DNA from: Tetraselmis striata
Taxonomy: Eukaryota > Chlorophyta > Chlorodendrophyceae > Chlorodendrales > Chlorodendraceae
Reading direction: 5' to 3'
Length of the DNA stretch: 64,000 nucleotides
Assembly (NCBI GenBank): GCA_006384855.1
Contig: VCJN01002942.1
Location: 1-64,000, forward strand
Shown here: positions 54,281 to 64,000 of the stretch, one piece after another
How the letters are laid out: the number at the start of each line of letters is the position of its first letter
How positions within the stretch are numbered: the stretch's first letter is position 1
Program-made: the position numbers and the translations under genes
The notes under the pieces: model-generated
What the model was told of the DNA's origin: nothing
Database searches by the model: none
The model's input: only the letters and a program-made list of their open reading frames with translations

Positions 54281-56513
54281 TCACGCGTGGGAGGGACCAA
54301 TCCATAGACACTCTGCAGCAAAGACGCGCGTCAAGTGAAGGTGCGTGTAGTCAACCCCGGTGAGCCACGCCGTCGCCTGGAAGCGCCGGACGGCTTGCTG
54401 AAGGACCGTCGCCCATGCCACAGCCATGTGGTCACAAGTGTCAAGCCTTCCAAGCAGTGCTGCGTCGCGTGCCTCCAGCCACCTTGCAGCATGCCCGGGG
54501 GTCATGTCCGATACTACGGCAACGGGAAGTCCGGGGAACTTGGCGTGTTGTAGCGCAGTGCGCATGCGCTGCATAAGCTGCTGATTGCGGATGTCCAACA
54601 TGTCCGAGGTGATCGTTCCTCCTCCACGGCAGCCCTTGTAGGACGCAAGAGCCTCCGGCTCGACTGCCGGCTCAAAGCTTTGGGGGCGCTTGTTGGTGAG
54701 TTGCTCGCATTGGGCGTCCCATCCGGGTTGGCGCATGCGAAGTTCAGGGTTCCGCGCCGATCATGGGGGCAGCACTGCCGGGCGTCCTCGATGTCTTGGT
54801 ACAGTCGACTCCGGTGTCCGGTCAGCCCCCACATGGCGCTCACTGCCAGGAGCTCCAAAGAAGACATCACGCAGCTCACGCGCGGCTATATCCACGCACG
54901 ACACTCCATTTAGCAAAGGGCCGTGATCGACGTTGTCGACGCAACTCAGGAAGGGGTCCGCCAGCTCGACAACCAAGGGCATGCCACCCGTAGCGCCATG
55001 GGCAGCTTGAGGCTTCTCGAGGATGCGAGAGAACATGGCCTCCAGGTCTGCCATGGTCGATGACGTCTCTGATCTGTCGGCATGGGCGTCATGTTGCCCG
55101 GTGAGTATGCGTCCGGCCTTCCTCACTAAGTCCATCTCCAGCTGGGACAATCCGGTCTCCACGTCCATAGTCCATCCACGTTGCTGTCCATAGGCAAGAC
55201 GATGCTCTCGCTCCAGTTGGTTGCGCTTCAGTCACGCAATTAGCGTAGGGTCAGTGATTGGCTTGTCGCACAATGAAGTTGTGAGCGCCGTCGCACCCAT
55301 CGTTCCGGCACGGTCCCCGTCCGCCTCCGGGTCCGCCTCCATCGCCTCGTCCGCCTCCACGACCACCACGGTTACCGCCTCGTCCTCCGCCTCGGCTGCC
55401 TCCACGGCCGCCACCGGCGTCGTTGACGTACATGGTCGAGCCAAACTTGATAACGCACTCCCGGTAGTTGTCACCATGAAAGACATCCGGCCCTTCGCCG
55501 CATTGCATGGCTCGCACAACGGACGGATATGATGGGTGTCTCGCACGACAACCAGTCGAGCTCGCACACGGCGTCCGTTGACCATTGTATGCGTGACGAT
55601 AGGCTCCCGTGCGCTGGCGCTGTGTTGTTGTTGATGTTGTCCTCCACCGCCGCCGTCGATCTGGTCAGTTCCGCAAAAGCTTGGCCGGCTGCCATCGCCT
55701 CGGCCATCCGGATTTCATCCCGCCGCACGATGTCCTCGCAACGCTCTATCTCATCAGCCAGCTCGTCAAGGCGGTCTTCATGTGACAAACGCAGCACCGC
55801 GATGTCTTTGAGCTGATGAAACCCGCGTCGAGTGACTGCTTGAGCGCTGGTATAGACCGCCACACAGAAGTCATGATGTCGAAAGCCTTCTGGTCTACCT
55901 TGTCCCACGTGAGGTCCGGCAGACGCGCCTTGAGCTCCCGGAGAGTGATCGCCAAGCTGGCCGGAGTTTCACAGAAACCCCTACGCGAATAGGAGTCATA
56001 CTCTGCGCGCATCTTGGTCGCCTCGTTGAGCTTGGTCTCGAATAGCTCAACATAACGCTTGTACCGGAACATACGGAAATCGTCCGCCTCCGCGCGCGAT
56101 GGGATACGCACGCACCCGGACAGCGCGTCAAAGCAGATGACACGTTGTTGGTATCGCTAAGTGTCCTTTTGCCACTGATCAATGAGGGACTTGGTGACGG
56201 CATTGACATCTACATGCTCTTGCAGAAGTTGAAGAGAGTCCATGGGGCTGAGTGCCCACTCCTCACCGATGCTCTCTCCGTCCGATGGCGCAGCTCCATC
56301 CGCCCGTGGTGCTAGCCGTAACATTGCTTTGTGCAGAGCATACGGCCCAAGCACGTTGGCATTGAAGGAGTTGAACCATTCCGGCCAAATTGAAGTTGCG
56401 CCATCGAAGCGCTCATGGCGAGGCGTCTTCTCCTTTCGCATCCCCACAGCGATGGTCCGCGCGTTTTCCAACTCCTCGGAGACACGCTCCTCCGCTGAAC
56501 GTAGGTCGCCCAT
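54281..56513 (-). pseudogene. gypsy gag-like region with RGG-rich nucleic-acid-binding tail
   Basis: The 5' frame (56513-56157) opens MGDLRSAEERVSEELENART and carries FDGATSIWPEWFNSFNANV, reminiscent of a gag capsid start. The next frames (56111-55471) are helical and charged. At 55517-55251 comes a Gly/Arg repeat (GGGRGGSRGGGRGGNRGG) with CRNDGCDGAH, a possible small zinc-binding motif. Frames at 55168-54761 and 54736-54281 follow. All are separated by stops. The Gly/Arg stretch would bind RNA in a live element. Confidence 0.6.
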
Positions 56514-57313
56514 GATTTGATGTGACGTGTAGTGATGATTGCCGGATGGACGTCGTCTCGCTGGCGTCCCTGATCATGCGGCGCCGCCGGAGTCTCCACT
56601 CCAATCCGCCATGGTGTCGCGGAGCGCTTGTCGCAAGATGCGCTTCGGCTCTAACAAGGGCTCAGCCACCGGTGCTCCAGTGCTCCTCGTGGGCCGTCGT
56701 ATGAATTGGCGCGGGCTCCCGCCTTCTGACATGCGCCAAACTCAGTGACCACCCGCAGTTTGTGCCCAACATTGGCCAACGTTGAGATATCTGGGAGAAT
56801 ATCTGGGTGAAGCGATTGCCGATGGACGCGCTCCAGGCTGAAGAGTGCTCCTCCCGTCAGCTTGTTGCACGCGTTGTCGGTGTAGGCGAGGCCTCCTACG
56901 CGCGCCTTGGTATGTGCCGCAGGTCCACAGATGCGCCGCGGATAGGCACTACTGGAGTGCGGCACTATGATGACCGGCTCCCTCCACTTGTGAAGACGTG
57001 ACTGATTGCAGGAGGTGCGGGCGTCCCCTAGACAGCCCCGAGGTCAGCGTCTAAGTGGGGGTCTTCGTGATGGGCGTTCAAGACTGAGATCACCTAGGAG
57101 TAGCCACACTCTTGGCTTTCCAAACGATCGCCTAACGGACTCTTAGGCCGGTGATCTTATGTACATGCCATGGCCTCTAAGTCTTTGTCTAAGACTTGCT
57201 GACTCTTGACCTCGGTTCCTACGACTCCAGTAGATGTACGCCTCACAGTGCCGTCGGCCCGATTGGCCGGCACTACGCACGCGTGCGAGTTGCTTAGTTA
57301 CTCGGCGTGACAG

Positions 57314-57353
<40 letters not shown>

Positions 57354-58190
57354 TCGGTCGACGTGAAATACGTCGAACACTTCTCACCCTGTGCCGCACG
57401 ACATGCCTCTCGTGAATGGACTATTAGTGCCCGCACGCGCGCATGTGCGCACACGCAAGGTATCACGACACAATACGGCGACGACGCGCAAAGGCGATTG
57501 CTCGCGTGTGGCTGCAAGCAAGCAAATGCTGATCAGGCACGATCGGTACGCTAATCGGTCGGTCGGTCGGTCGACAAGTCCATGCAGTCGGTACGACGGA
57601 GTTACATGAGATAAAAGCAAGACGGGCGTCACGACACAAATAGCACAGGCGAAACCGCGAGTCACCACCGTTGCTTGCTGCGCGATGTCACTCGAAGCTC
57701 GACAACAAGTTGAACTGCACCTCAAGGACAGCAACGGACAAGACACGTGCATGTGTGATGTGCACGAAGCCGAGGTGTTTATATATGGTGTAGTAGCGTG
57801 GTTACAAGGTGGTTGAGATTGCGGGGTGGTAGGTACGTGTGCATGGTGTTTGGAATGCCAAGAGGGGGTGGCTTCCCACAGGCTATTGACCGTTGCAGCC
57901 ACCCTCACCGTGGCTGACTGCAATTAGCCGTTGGTACGGGCTTTAGATTGGTCGTTGGTCTAAATTGATATAATTATATATATGCACATACGCACTACGC
58001 ACGAGCGAGGTCCCGTAACATGCACGTAACAACGTGGGCGCTAACCTGTACGAGTACGCTGTGTCATTTACGTATTTACTCATGGTTCAGTATAGTACTT
58101 AACCGAGGTTAGTCAGACTGACCGAGTGACAGGCCGAGTAACTTCAAGCACTACAGTAATCGCACAGCGCATTGCGCTGTGAGGGAGCGT
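56514..58190. other. spacer upstream of the gypsy remnant, with GT microsatellite
   Basis: This is where a gypsy 5' LTR would lie, but I could not pair it with a second copy. (GT)n occupies about 57317-57352. GTCGGTCGGTCGGTCGAC-type repeats occur at 57355-57365 and 57556-57573. No gene is supported. Confidence 0.45.
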
Positions 58191-58270
58191 CTATCGATTA
58201 TCGACTATCGTCTATCGTCTATCGACTATCGTCTATCGACTATCGTCTATGGACTATCGTCTATCGACTT
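58190..58270 (+). repeat. CTATCGACTATCGT minisatellite
   Basis: About eight head-to-tail units of CTATCGACTATCGT and its half-units CTATCGT run from the end of a GGGAGCGT stretch to just before the DIRS-like first frame. The position at the 5' side suggests it could be part of that element's left end. Confidence 0.85.
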
Positions 58271-58325
58271 GCCCTACCGCCCGTGACAGTACGACGTTGC
58301 TCGCGCGGCATTCGCCCGATATAGT

Positions 58326-60267
58326 ATGCCCAGCAACGACGACGAAAAAGGCAAAGAGCCTCCGGCGAGCACCGGCTCGTCTACCGTCTCTCTTGCCCGT
58401 TTCGCCGAGCTGGAGACCTCGGTGTCAAATCTCGCGGCTTTGCTACGCGACTCGCTCGACCGTGACCCACAGCGGCATGCTGACATCATCATCCCTTCGG
58501 AGCCACGCCCGCCCGCCCTAGGCGCTGCCGCGAAGCGCGCTCCGCCAGACGACCCGCCCCCCGCCGGTGACGTCCGCGCGCCCTCTCCCCTCCGACGGCG
58601 ACTACCTCACGTGGGAGGATTGGGCTCCCCTCCTTGCGCCCGGCTTTGTGATTCAGCCGGCGCCCGGCTGTCTACGACGCCGGATTTTTACGACATTGCG
58701 GCTGACGGGACGAGTCATATCATGGCCGAGAATAAGCTGCATTGGGCCACGCTTGACCAGTACCGCTCGTTGTATTGTAATGGCTTCTACGATGCCGTCG
58801 CCCACGCGACCCTCAACGCGGCGGGCCGCAACGATTGAAGCAGCGTTACCCAACATGAGCCCCCCCCCCCCCCCCCTAGTGCGGCGGACATATTGTTGTC
58901 CTTAAGGCGGCAATCGCGGCTTACATCGCCAGTAACCAACACCACCGCGACTTCCTCGCCTACCCACGCCTCGGCGCGGCGGGCGATGCAGACGGAGGGG
59001 AAAAGACGCTCGCCGAGATTACACGAGCACGCCTCGTCCGGCCCCATTACGATGACTGCGGCTCGCCGGCAGTTGCAACGCTCCGAGTACGAACTCCTAC
59101 TCCAACAACAAGCCGACTAATAACCTTCACCGCCGCGGCGAAGGCGGCGGCCGTAAACCAGCGCTTCGGCGGCGCCCTCACCGATGACAAGCCCGCCCTC
59201 ATGCCCCGCCGCCGTCGCCGCTCCCCGGCCCCACCGGAGCACTCCAAGCACCCCAAGCCCACGCCTAGCAAGCCCAAACCCGCCAAGATCGACGAATGAC
59301 GACGTAGCCCGCTGTCCCGGTTCCCCGCAACGCGTGCCTACGTTCCTGCGCCACAGAGTGCGGAAGCACTTGCGCGAATGGGGGCGAATTGGGGCGTGCG
59401 GGCGCGTGCCGCGGTGGATGCGAGAGGACGTGCCGGTACCCTTCACCGCCGGCCCACCTCCTCCGTTCCACAGCGGCGTCTCCCTACGGGACGCCACGGA
59501 CGCGCAACTCAAATGGTGGACCGAGAGGAGTTCAAGACTAGTCGGCGTCGGAGCCCTAGAATCTGGGTGACGAGCCACTACTTCATGAGCTACGTCAAGA
59601 GTTATCCTAGTTCCGAAGCCGGGCAGCAACAATTGGCGCCTTGTCATCAACTTGCGCCAACTCAACCTCTACTGCGCGGTCTACCACATGCGGCTCGAGA
59701 CGCTCCGGCGCTTGCGGTGCCTAGCGTGCCGGGGCGAATGGGCGTACTCTTTCGAACTGCAAGATGGCTACTACGCCCTGGGGCTGAGAGAGGACGTCCG
59801 GGACTATTTCACGATCAACGTACGCGGCACCCGGTGGCGCTTCGCCACGCTACCCATGGCCTGGTCCCTCAGTCCCTATTACTGTTGCATTCTATTCGGC
59901 GTGATGGTGCGCTACCTCCGCCAATTGGACTTCGCGGCCTACGCGATGTCCGCCCACCCCTCGGTGCGACGCTTGCGTCGTCGCGAGGCGTGCGGGGTTT
60001 GCCTACTGCCCTTCGTCGACGATTTCCTTTTTCTAGCCCCGTCCCGCGAGATGGCGCTACGACTACGCGCAATGGTGGACAACATGTGGGGGCGCATGGG
60101 CCTCGCCCGCTACCCCACCAAGGCCTTCCGAGCTTACCAAGCGTCTCCAGCACCTAGGGCTGGAGATCGACCTGACCGCGATGCGTTTCTACGCCCCGCC
60201 CGACAAGTTCCGCCAGATGGCCGCGCTCGCCCGCGACATTCTCTGCCGCCACTGTGAGAATGGGATG
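58326..60267 (+). mobile_element. degraded DIRS-like retroelement: gag-like ORF and reverse transcriptase
   Basis: The first frame (58326-58838) opens MPSNDDEKGKEPPASTG and ends in a gag-like DQYRSLYCNGFYDAVAHATL, but its middle (DYLTWEDWAPLLAPGF) lies in another frame. A second stretch from 58910 to 59300 ends in a Pro/Lys-rich tail before a stop. The reverse transcriptase follows (59628-60267). The reading of FVDDF and the LGLEID...F.AP..K block places it with DIRS-order elements, as found in volvocine and other green algae. No recombinase was seen directly downstream. Confidence 0.72.
59628..60267 (+). pseudogene. DIRS-type reverse transcriptase
   Basis: The frame reads NWRLVINLRQLNLYCAVYHM, then WAYSFELQDGYYALGLREDV with the first catalytic Asp, WRFATLPMAWSLSPYYCCIL and the catalytic CLLPFVDDFLFLAPSREM. 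A one-base shift near 60126 is needed to continue ELTKRLQHLGLEIDLTAMRF and YAPPDKFRQMAALARDILC, the conserved stretch before the RNase H domain. The frame then ends at a TGA, so RNase H is missing. The catalytic residues are intact, but the enzyme is broken. Confidence 0.82.
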
Positions 60268-60303
60268 TGACATACGGGTGACGAAGCACTACTACTATTA
60301 TCC

Positions 60304-60987
60304 GTGAAGGCTGCTGCTGGTGGCGGCATGTCCATCCAATTACGTACGAGTACATCCGGCGGTATTGCCGGCGGGCGATATACCTTTTTTGTTACCGACG
60401 AGGACAGAAGAGGGGAATACCTCCATCTCCCCGCCGGCTGGACTCCCACCAAGTCCAGCAACCCGGCCCTCTACCGCTCCATGCGCCACGCTTGGCACTG
60501 GCACACTTTGCTGGATGTCGGCGCGGACGCGCTCGCCCAGTACAAGCTCTTCATGCTTGACCAGCCCGACGTGGACGGGGACATCGCCGACGCTGATAAG
60601 CGTCTCACATACCTCCACGGTTTGGATTCGGTGTGGCTGCAAGGCGCCGAGGATATGCTCGAGATCGCTGCGAAGCAGGCCGCGGTACTCGTCGAGAACG
60701 ATGACGACGGGGCTATGGAGCCTCTCCTCGCTGGGGGCCACGCGGAGCAGTTCCCGCTGTTCCAACTCATGCGGCTGACCGCACGCGTGGTCCAAGAAGC
60801 CCTCACCCACACATGGCTTAAGACGGACGGATTCAGCCGGTTCATGTCCGACATCACAAAGGAAGCCCACAAGTGGGAGGCAGACAGAGCGGCAATCCCC
60901 AGGAGCACGTACCACGTCGGGTCTTTCCTCCCCTATGCCCCTTTGACGTGGACCGCGACTTCCCCGCCAAGGCTTGCGCACATGTAG
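60304..60987 (+). CDS. uncharacterised 227-codon open frame
   Basis: This is a continuous frame with balanced composition and host-like codon use, for example YLHLPAGWTPTKSSNPALYR, RHAWHWHTLLDVGADALAQ, a run of acidic residues (DQPDVDGDIADADKR) and HTWLKTDGFSRFMSDITKEA. No domain is recognised. It begins 37 bases after the DIRS-like reverse transcriptase frame stops. An arrangement of this kind could make it a gag-like frame of a neighbouring element or a host exon. The exact start is uncertain; ATGs at 60328 and 60481 are alternatives. Confidence 0.4.
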   Translation: MKAAAGGGMSIQLRTSTSGGIAGGRYTFFVTDEDRRGEYLHLPAGWTPTKSSNPALYRSMRHAWHWHTLLDVGADALAQYKLFMLDQPDVDGDIADADKRLTYLHGLDSVWLQGAEDMLEIAAKQAAVLVENDDDGAMEPLLAGGHAEQFPLFQLMRLTARVVQEALTHTWLKTDGFSRFMSDITKEAHKWEADRAAIPRSTYHVGSFLPYAPLTWTATSPPRLAHM

Positions 60988-61974
60988 CCCATTCATAAGT
61001 GGCGCGAGGGGTATTTCCCAACGGTAAGCCCGGGGAGGCGCAGTATCCTCACATCTTCCATGGAACACCTGGCGCGGCTTCCAACACTGACAGACCTCAC
61101 GAATGTGCCCTAGCCGCCCCCCTAGTCTGAATCTCAAATGTATAGAAAATTAGGAAGGAGCAGTTTTGTGCTGGGCACCGCCCACAACGGCGAAGTGATG
61201 CCCCGCCAGTGTAATAAAAGCATCCATTGGCCCAGCGCCTCCGCGACAACGGCCCACACCTCCGCCGGGACTGCCGCGCAAGCCATCATCGCATGCCGGC
61301 AGCCTGCGATCATGGTTTGCCAGGCACTCCCGGCACCCTGCCGGCACATGCATGCGGTGCCGCGACGCTACGCGCGAACTGAGGACCAATGCTGTGCGGG
61401 CACGGGCTTCGCGAGAGTCGGCCGCCGCACCGTGCCAGTACTTATCGTGATTATTACTCCTTGGCAGAGGCCGGGGGCGCGGCCCGCCAGCGTGGCGCAC
61501 CGCGACGCCAGCGACCCCGCGTTGTGCAGCGTTGTGCAGCGATGTGCGGCGATGTGCAGCGAGTACGTGCAGCCGCTTGTACTTAGCCCGGGTGCTGCGC
61601 GCTCCCCCCGCCGCCGCCGCGCCGAGTGCCCACGCGCGCTTGCTCGCCGCGCCAGATTTTTATACCCCGCTATCCCGCTGACGCTCTTCTGCCTCCGGGC
61701 TGGCTTGCATATTATGTAGTATACGCTTGTCGGGGGCGGGGGGATTTTCGGCATGACACACAAGCCCGTGGGGGGAGACAAAGGATTCCGGGCCTTTGGC
61801 CCTACAACCCTCCAGGCGAGGATCGCATGGCATGTGCAAGGCCAAGGGCCGAAGGGGGGGGGGGGGGGGAGCAGCGAATACGTGTACATGCGTTTCTACT
61901 ACTCGCGAATAAATTCAGAATATTAAATGAAGGAGGATCGATCATACATGCATGCATGTAGCGCTAATCCAAAA

Positions 61975-62018
<44 letters not shown>

Positions 62019-63050
62019 ACATATGTATATATAAACTCGCGTGTTCACGTAAAATATGAACAATGCTTGAGCGCTCACTGTTGTATCTCATCACCCAGAT
62101 ATGACCACATATAAAGCTACCGGTGTATGAATCTGAAATAGTACGCGGGGCTGATAATATGTCATATATGGATTTATGGATTAATACCTACCGAATTGAC
62201 TACCATAACAATTACCTGTACTTTATGTATGGCACAAGGCCGAAGAATACTACGCATACGGAGTGTTACCGATACAGTTACGGATTATGTTTCCTAAAAG
62301 GTGGATAACCCCCCTGGACACCCCTATGGACCCCCCTATGGACCGAGCCAAACTTCGAAATTCAGGCTTCATTGAAAGGTGGGGGTCTCGCTAGCAGTTG
62401 TCCATATCTACCCCCCGAATGTAAGTCCGGGCTTAAAGCTGTTCAAGACCCCCCTGGGCTGTCCATATGCATTATGTCCAGACATTGGCATTCTGCACAC
62501 GGCCACGCGTCCGGACAGCGTGCTGGCTGCACAAAATACAACGCACGGGCAGTCCGGCTGCCGCTCGCGCGGGCGCTCGGCCGCTAGGGCGCTCGGCATT
62601 ACCTGATCGCGTCATGTGCTAATCAATACATGAACCCGCCGAGCACAAACGAGTCGATCTCTGCCGCAAAAAGCACCAACCATTGCATGCCGCCGGGGGC
62701 TAGCTTACCACGCACGGTCACCACAGCTAGTCGTTGGCTCGTTCACCTCGTTGCTTCGCTTGTTGCCTACGCAGCCTTCACGAGTCGTCGCGCCCGCGAG
62801 GGGTCAGGGGGTCGCAATCCCGTTGGAGAATGAGGACACTACCAGTAGCGAGTTTGACGCCCGTCCCGGGAATTTGGCTCGTCACGGACAACAACACCGA
62901 CAACCCCGACGCGTACCGCGAGGAGAGTCTTCTCGGCGATTGGGAGAACCGCGACAAAGTACCTTACTTGTGGCCTACGTGAGGTACCGATATGACGTCC
63001 ATGATTTGGATGGCTTGACCGAGGACCACACCGAAGTTGACGAGTTGGAC
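60988..63050. other. spacer with AT microsatellite and short frames
   Basis: (AT)n lies at about 61978-62014, inside an AT-rich stretch running to 62280. A TGTGCAGCGTTGTGCAGCGATGTGC repeat lies at 61522-61560 and a G run at 61853-61869. CCCCCCTATGGACC is repeated near 62310-62345. No gene is supported. Confidence 0.45.
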
Positions 63051-63051
63051 C

Positions 63052-63507
63052 TCACCATGTGCGAGCCTTATTGGTTGTCGACGCCGCGGGGGACGCCATC
63101 CCGCTCACCTTTGCCATCGCGGTGGCCCGACAGAGTCGCATCCGGGAACCATACTCATCTTGGGGGGCTGCAAAGAAGATGAAATGGTTGCCTATCACCA
63201 CCATGCCTGTATCGCTCTTCAGCTTGCGTTTCCCGAACGTCCGCCGGACTGCCCGCCAGTGCCAGCACGACTTCCGTGGCACCAAGCTAACTGCCGTGAC
63301 AAGCATGAAGGGCGTCTCGGAGATCAAGTAAGGACTCCAGACACAAGAATCTTGTTGTGCGCCGGCCCTTGGCAAAGCTTCGCTACACCATGCAATTGCA
63401 GGAAGAGGCGAATAGGGAGTGCGGTGCACGAGCTTGCAAGACTCCGTGCCGCGCTCAACGTCCACAAACTCGATGTCGACGACGAACGTTGGTAGTTCAA
63501 CGACCAC
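63052..63507 (-). CDS. unrecognised open frame, overlapped by open frames on the + strand
   Basis: The minus-strand frame opens MVVELPTFVVDIEFVDVERG and contains MVVIGNHFIFFAAPQDEYG. A + strand frame (63059-63331) across the same DNA reads AKKMKWLPITTMPVSLFSLR and ends at a GTAAGG donor-like site. Both look protein-like and neither has a known motif. Only one, if any, is likely to be real, so the strand call is weak. Confidence 0.25.
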   Translation of the reverse strand: MVVELPTFVVDIEFVDVERGTESCKLVHRTPYSPLPAIAWCSEALPRAGAQQDSCVWSPYLISETPFMLVTAVSLVPRKSCWHWRAVRRTFGKRKLKSDTGMVVIGNHFIFFAAPQDEYGSRMRLCRATAMAKVSGMASPAASTTNKARTW

Positions 63508-63529
63508 CGCTTCAATGCAGACGAGAATA

Positions 63530-63735
63530 AGTCATTTTTGGACATGTTAGCGTTATGATTTTTGGACATGTTAACGTTTGGACAACTATAACGATATAGT
63601 GTTATCGTTATAGTGATTTTTGGACATGTTATCATTATAACGTTAACACGTACAGTGGTAACACCACGGTGGTGCTGTACCGTGGTGCTGCACCACCGTA
63701 TAGCACCACGTACAGTGGTGGTGTACGTAATTTTC
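63530..63735. repeat. cluster of hairpins and short direct repeats
   Basis: TTTTTGGACATGTTA occurs three times (about 63535, 63559, 63617). A perfect hairpin with ACTATAACGATA and TATCGTTATAGT arms (63585-63596 and 63603-63614) lies between the last two. Then GTACAGTGGT, ACCACGGTGGTGCTGTACC and GCACCACGTACAGTGGTGGT form several overlapping stems. A run of about 21 G follows (63749-63769). Confidence 0.75.
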
Positions 63736-64000
63736 TGTACGGGCCGTTGGGGGGGGGGGGGGGGGGGGGCAAGTATGCGACTGATGGCTACTCGTGCCGA
63801 TCAGACAATGCGAGTTGAGCATTGCAACTGTTAGACACTTCAAGTAGTTTCCCTCGCACGCTTGCCCCACAATCATACGACGTCAAGCACAATGAATTGA
63901 CGGGGTGGCGCGCGTCCTGACTTAGGTTTTTCCTCGCATCCGCTCTGCGCATGCACAATTTTGCACGTTTTGCGCGGGAAAAAGTGAAATTGAGTGCAAA

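Larger units (their letters stand above)
46390..56513 (-). mobile_element. degraded Ty3/gypsy retrotransposon, truncated at its 3' end
   Basis: Read on the minus strand the order is gag-like frames, protease, an acidic linker, an unassigned stretch, reverse transcriptase, RNase H and integrase. PR-RT-RH-IN is the Ty3/gypsy order. Every domain is broken by shifts or stops. The integrase stops short of its C-terminal part near 46,430, about 100 bases from the end of the TIR element, which suggests that insertion or deletion there removed the 3' end. A dispersed repeat (50.04-50.66 kb) lies inside it. No LTR pair was found by eye. Confidence 0.85.

Noticed and set aside
55232-55585. HNH-nuclease-like HHIRPLCEPCNAAKG
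   Set aside because: It is short, lies in the gag region of a degraded gypsy element, and lacks the rest of an HNH fold. The overlapping Gly/Arg-rich frame fits gag better.
1-64000. tRNA, rRNA or snRNA genes
   Set aside because: None could be recognised by eye. A covariance-model search would be needed to exclude them.

Overview
This window is nuclear DNA of a green alga, most likely a core chlorophyte. It holds five intron-rich, GC-rich host genes with GT-AG introns, separated by transposon-rich DNA. The algal call rests on a stress-related light-harvesting protein (LHCSR type) with a plastid transit peptide, a plant-type TauE/SafE exporter and a coiled-coil DUF4795 protein related to flagellar QRICH2. 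More than 25 long G or C homopolymers are scattered through introns and spacers. I cannot name the species.

Layout. 0.2-5.5 kb: + strand DUF4795 coiled-coil gene. 5.5-8.0 kb: spacer. 8.1-12.15 kb: + strand plant-type TauE/SafE membrane protein, nine exons. 12.2-14.1 kb: spacer with a telomere-like hairpin. 14.1-16.4 kb: - strand TM9/EMP70 nonaspanin, three exons. 17.3-22 kb: degraded DNA with tyrosine-recombinase (DIRS-like) remains. 22.4-23.06 kb: one copy of a dispersed repeat. 23.57-26.13 kb: + strand ELO fatty-acid elongase, seven exons. 27.65-29.07 kb: - strand LHCSR-like gene, three exons. 29.9-30.6 kb: 3' end of a Ty3/gypsy element. 31.29-31.59 kb: two exons of an unrecognised - strand gene.

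The second half is almost all mobile DNA. 31.73-37.15 kb: intact Ty1/copia element with identical-looking 268-bp LTRs and a 5-bp target duplication. 37.24-38.37 kb: small tyrosine-recombinase element flanked by split direct repeats. 40.0-40.7 kb: 363-bp tandem duplication. 42.11-46.32 kb: 4.2-kb element with long palindromic terminal inverted repeats that carries host-like exons and a KRBA2/Ginger-like C-terminal domain. 46.4-56.5 kb: degraded - strand Ty3/gypsy element. 58.2-60.3 kb: degraded DIRS-like gag and reverse transcriptase. 60.3-64 kb: unrecognised open frames, an AT microsatellite and a dense hairpin cluster.

The host genes do not form one pathway. They are separate eukaryotic loci: flagellum, membrane anion transport, secretory-pathway membrane protein, ER lipid elongation, and plastid photoprotection. 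The most novel material is in the mobile fraction: the minimal split-repeat recombinase element, the gene-carrying palindromic-TIR element, and a MITE family found in three host-gene introns. Splice sites were assigned by eye from reading-frame and phase continuity, so exon edges are predictions.
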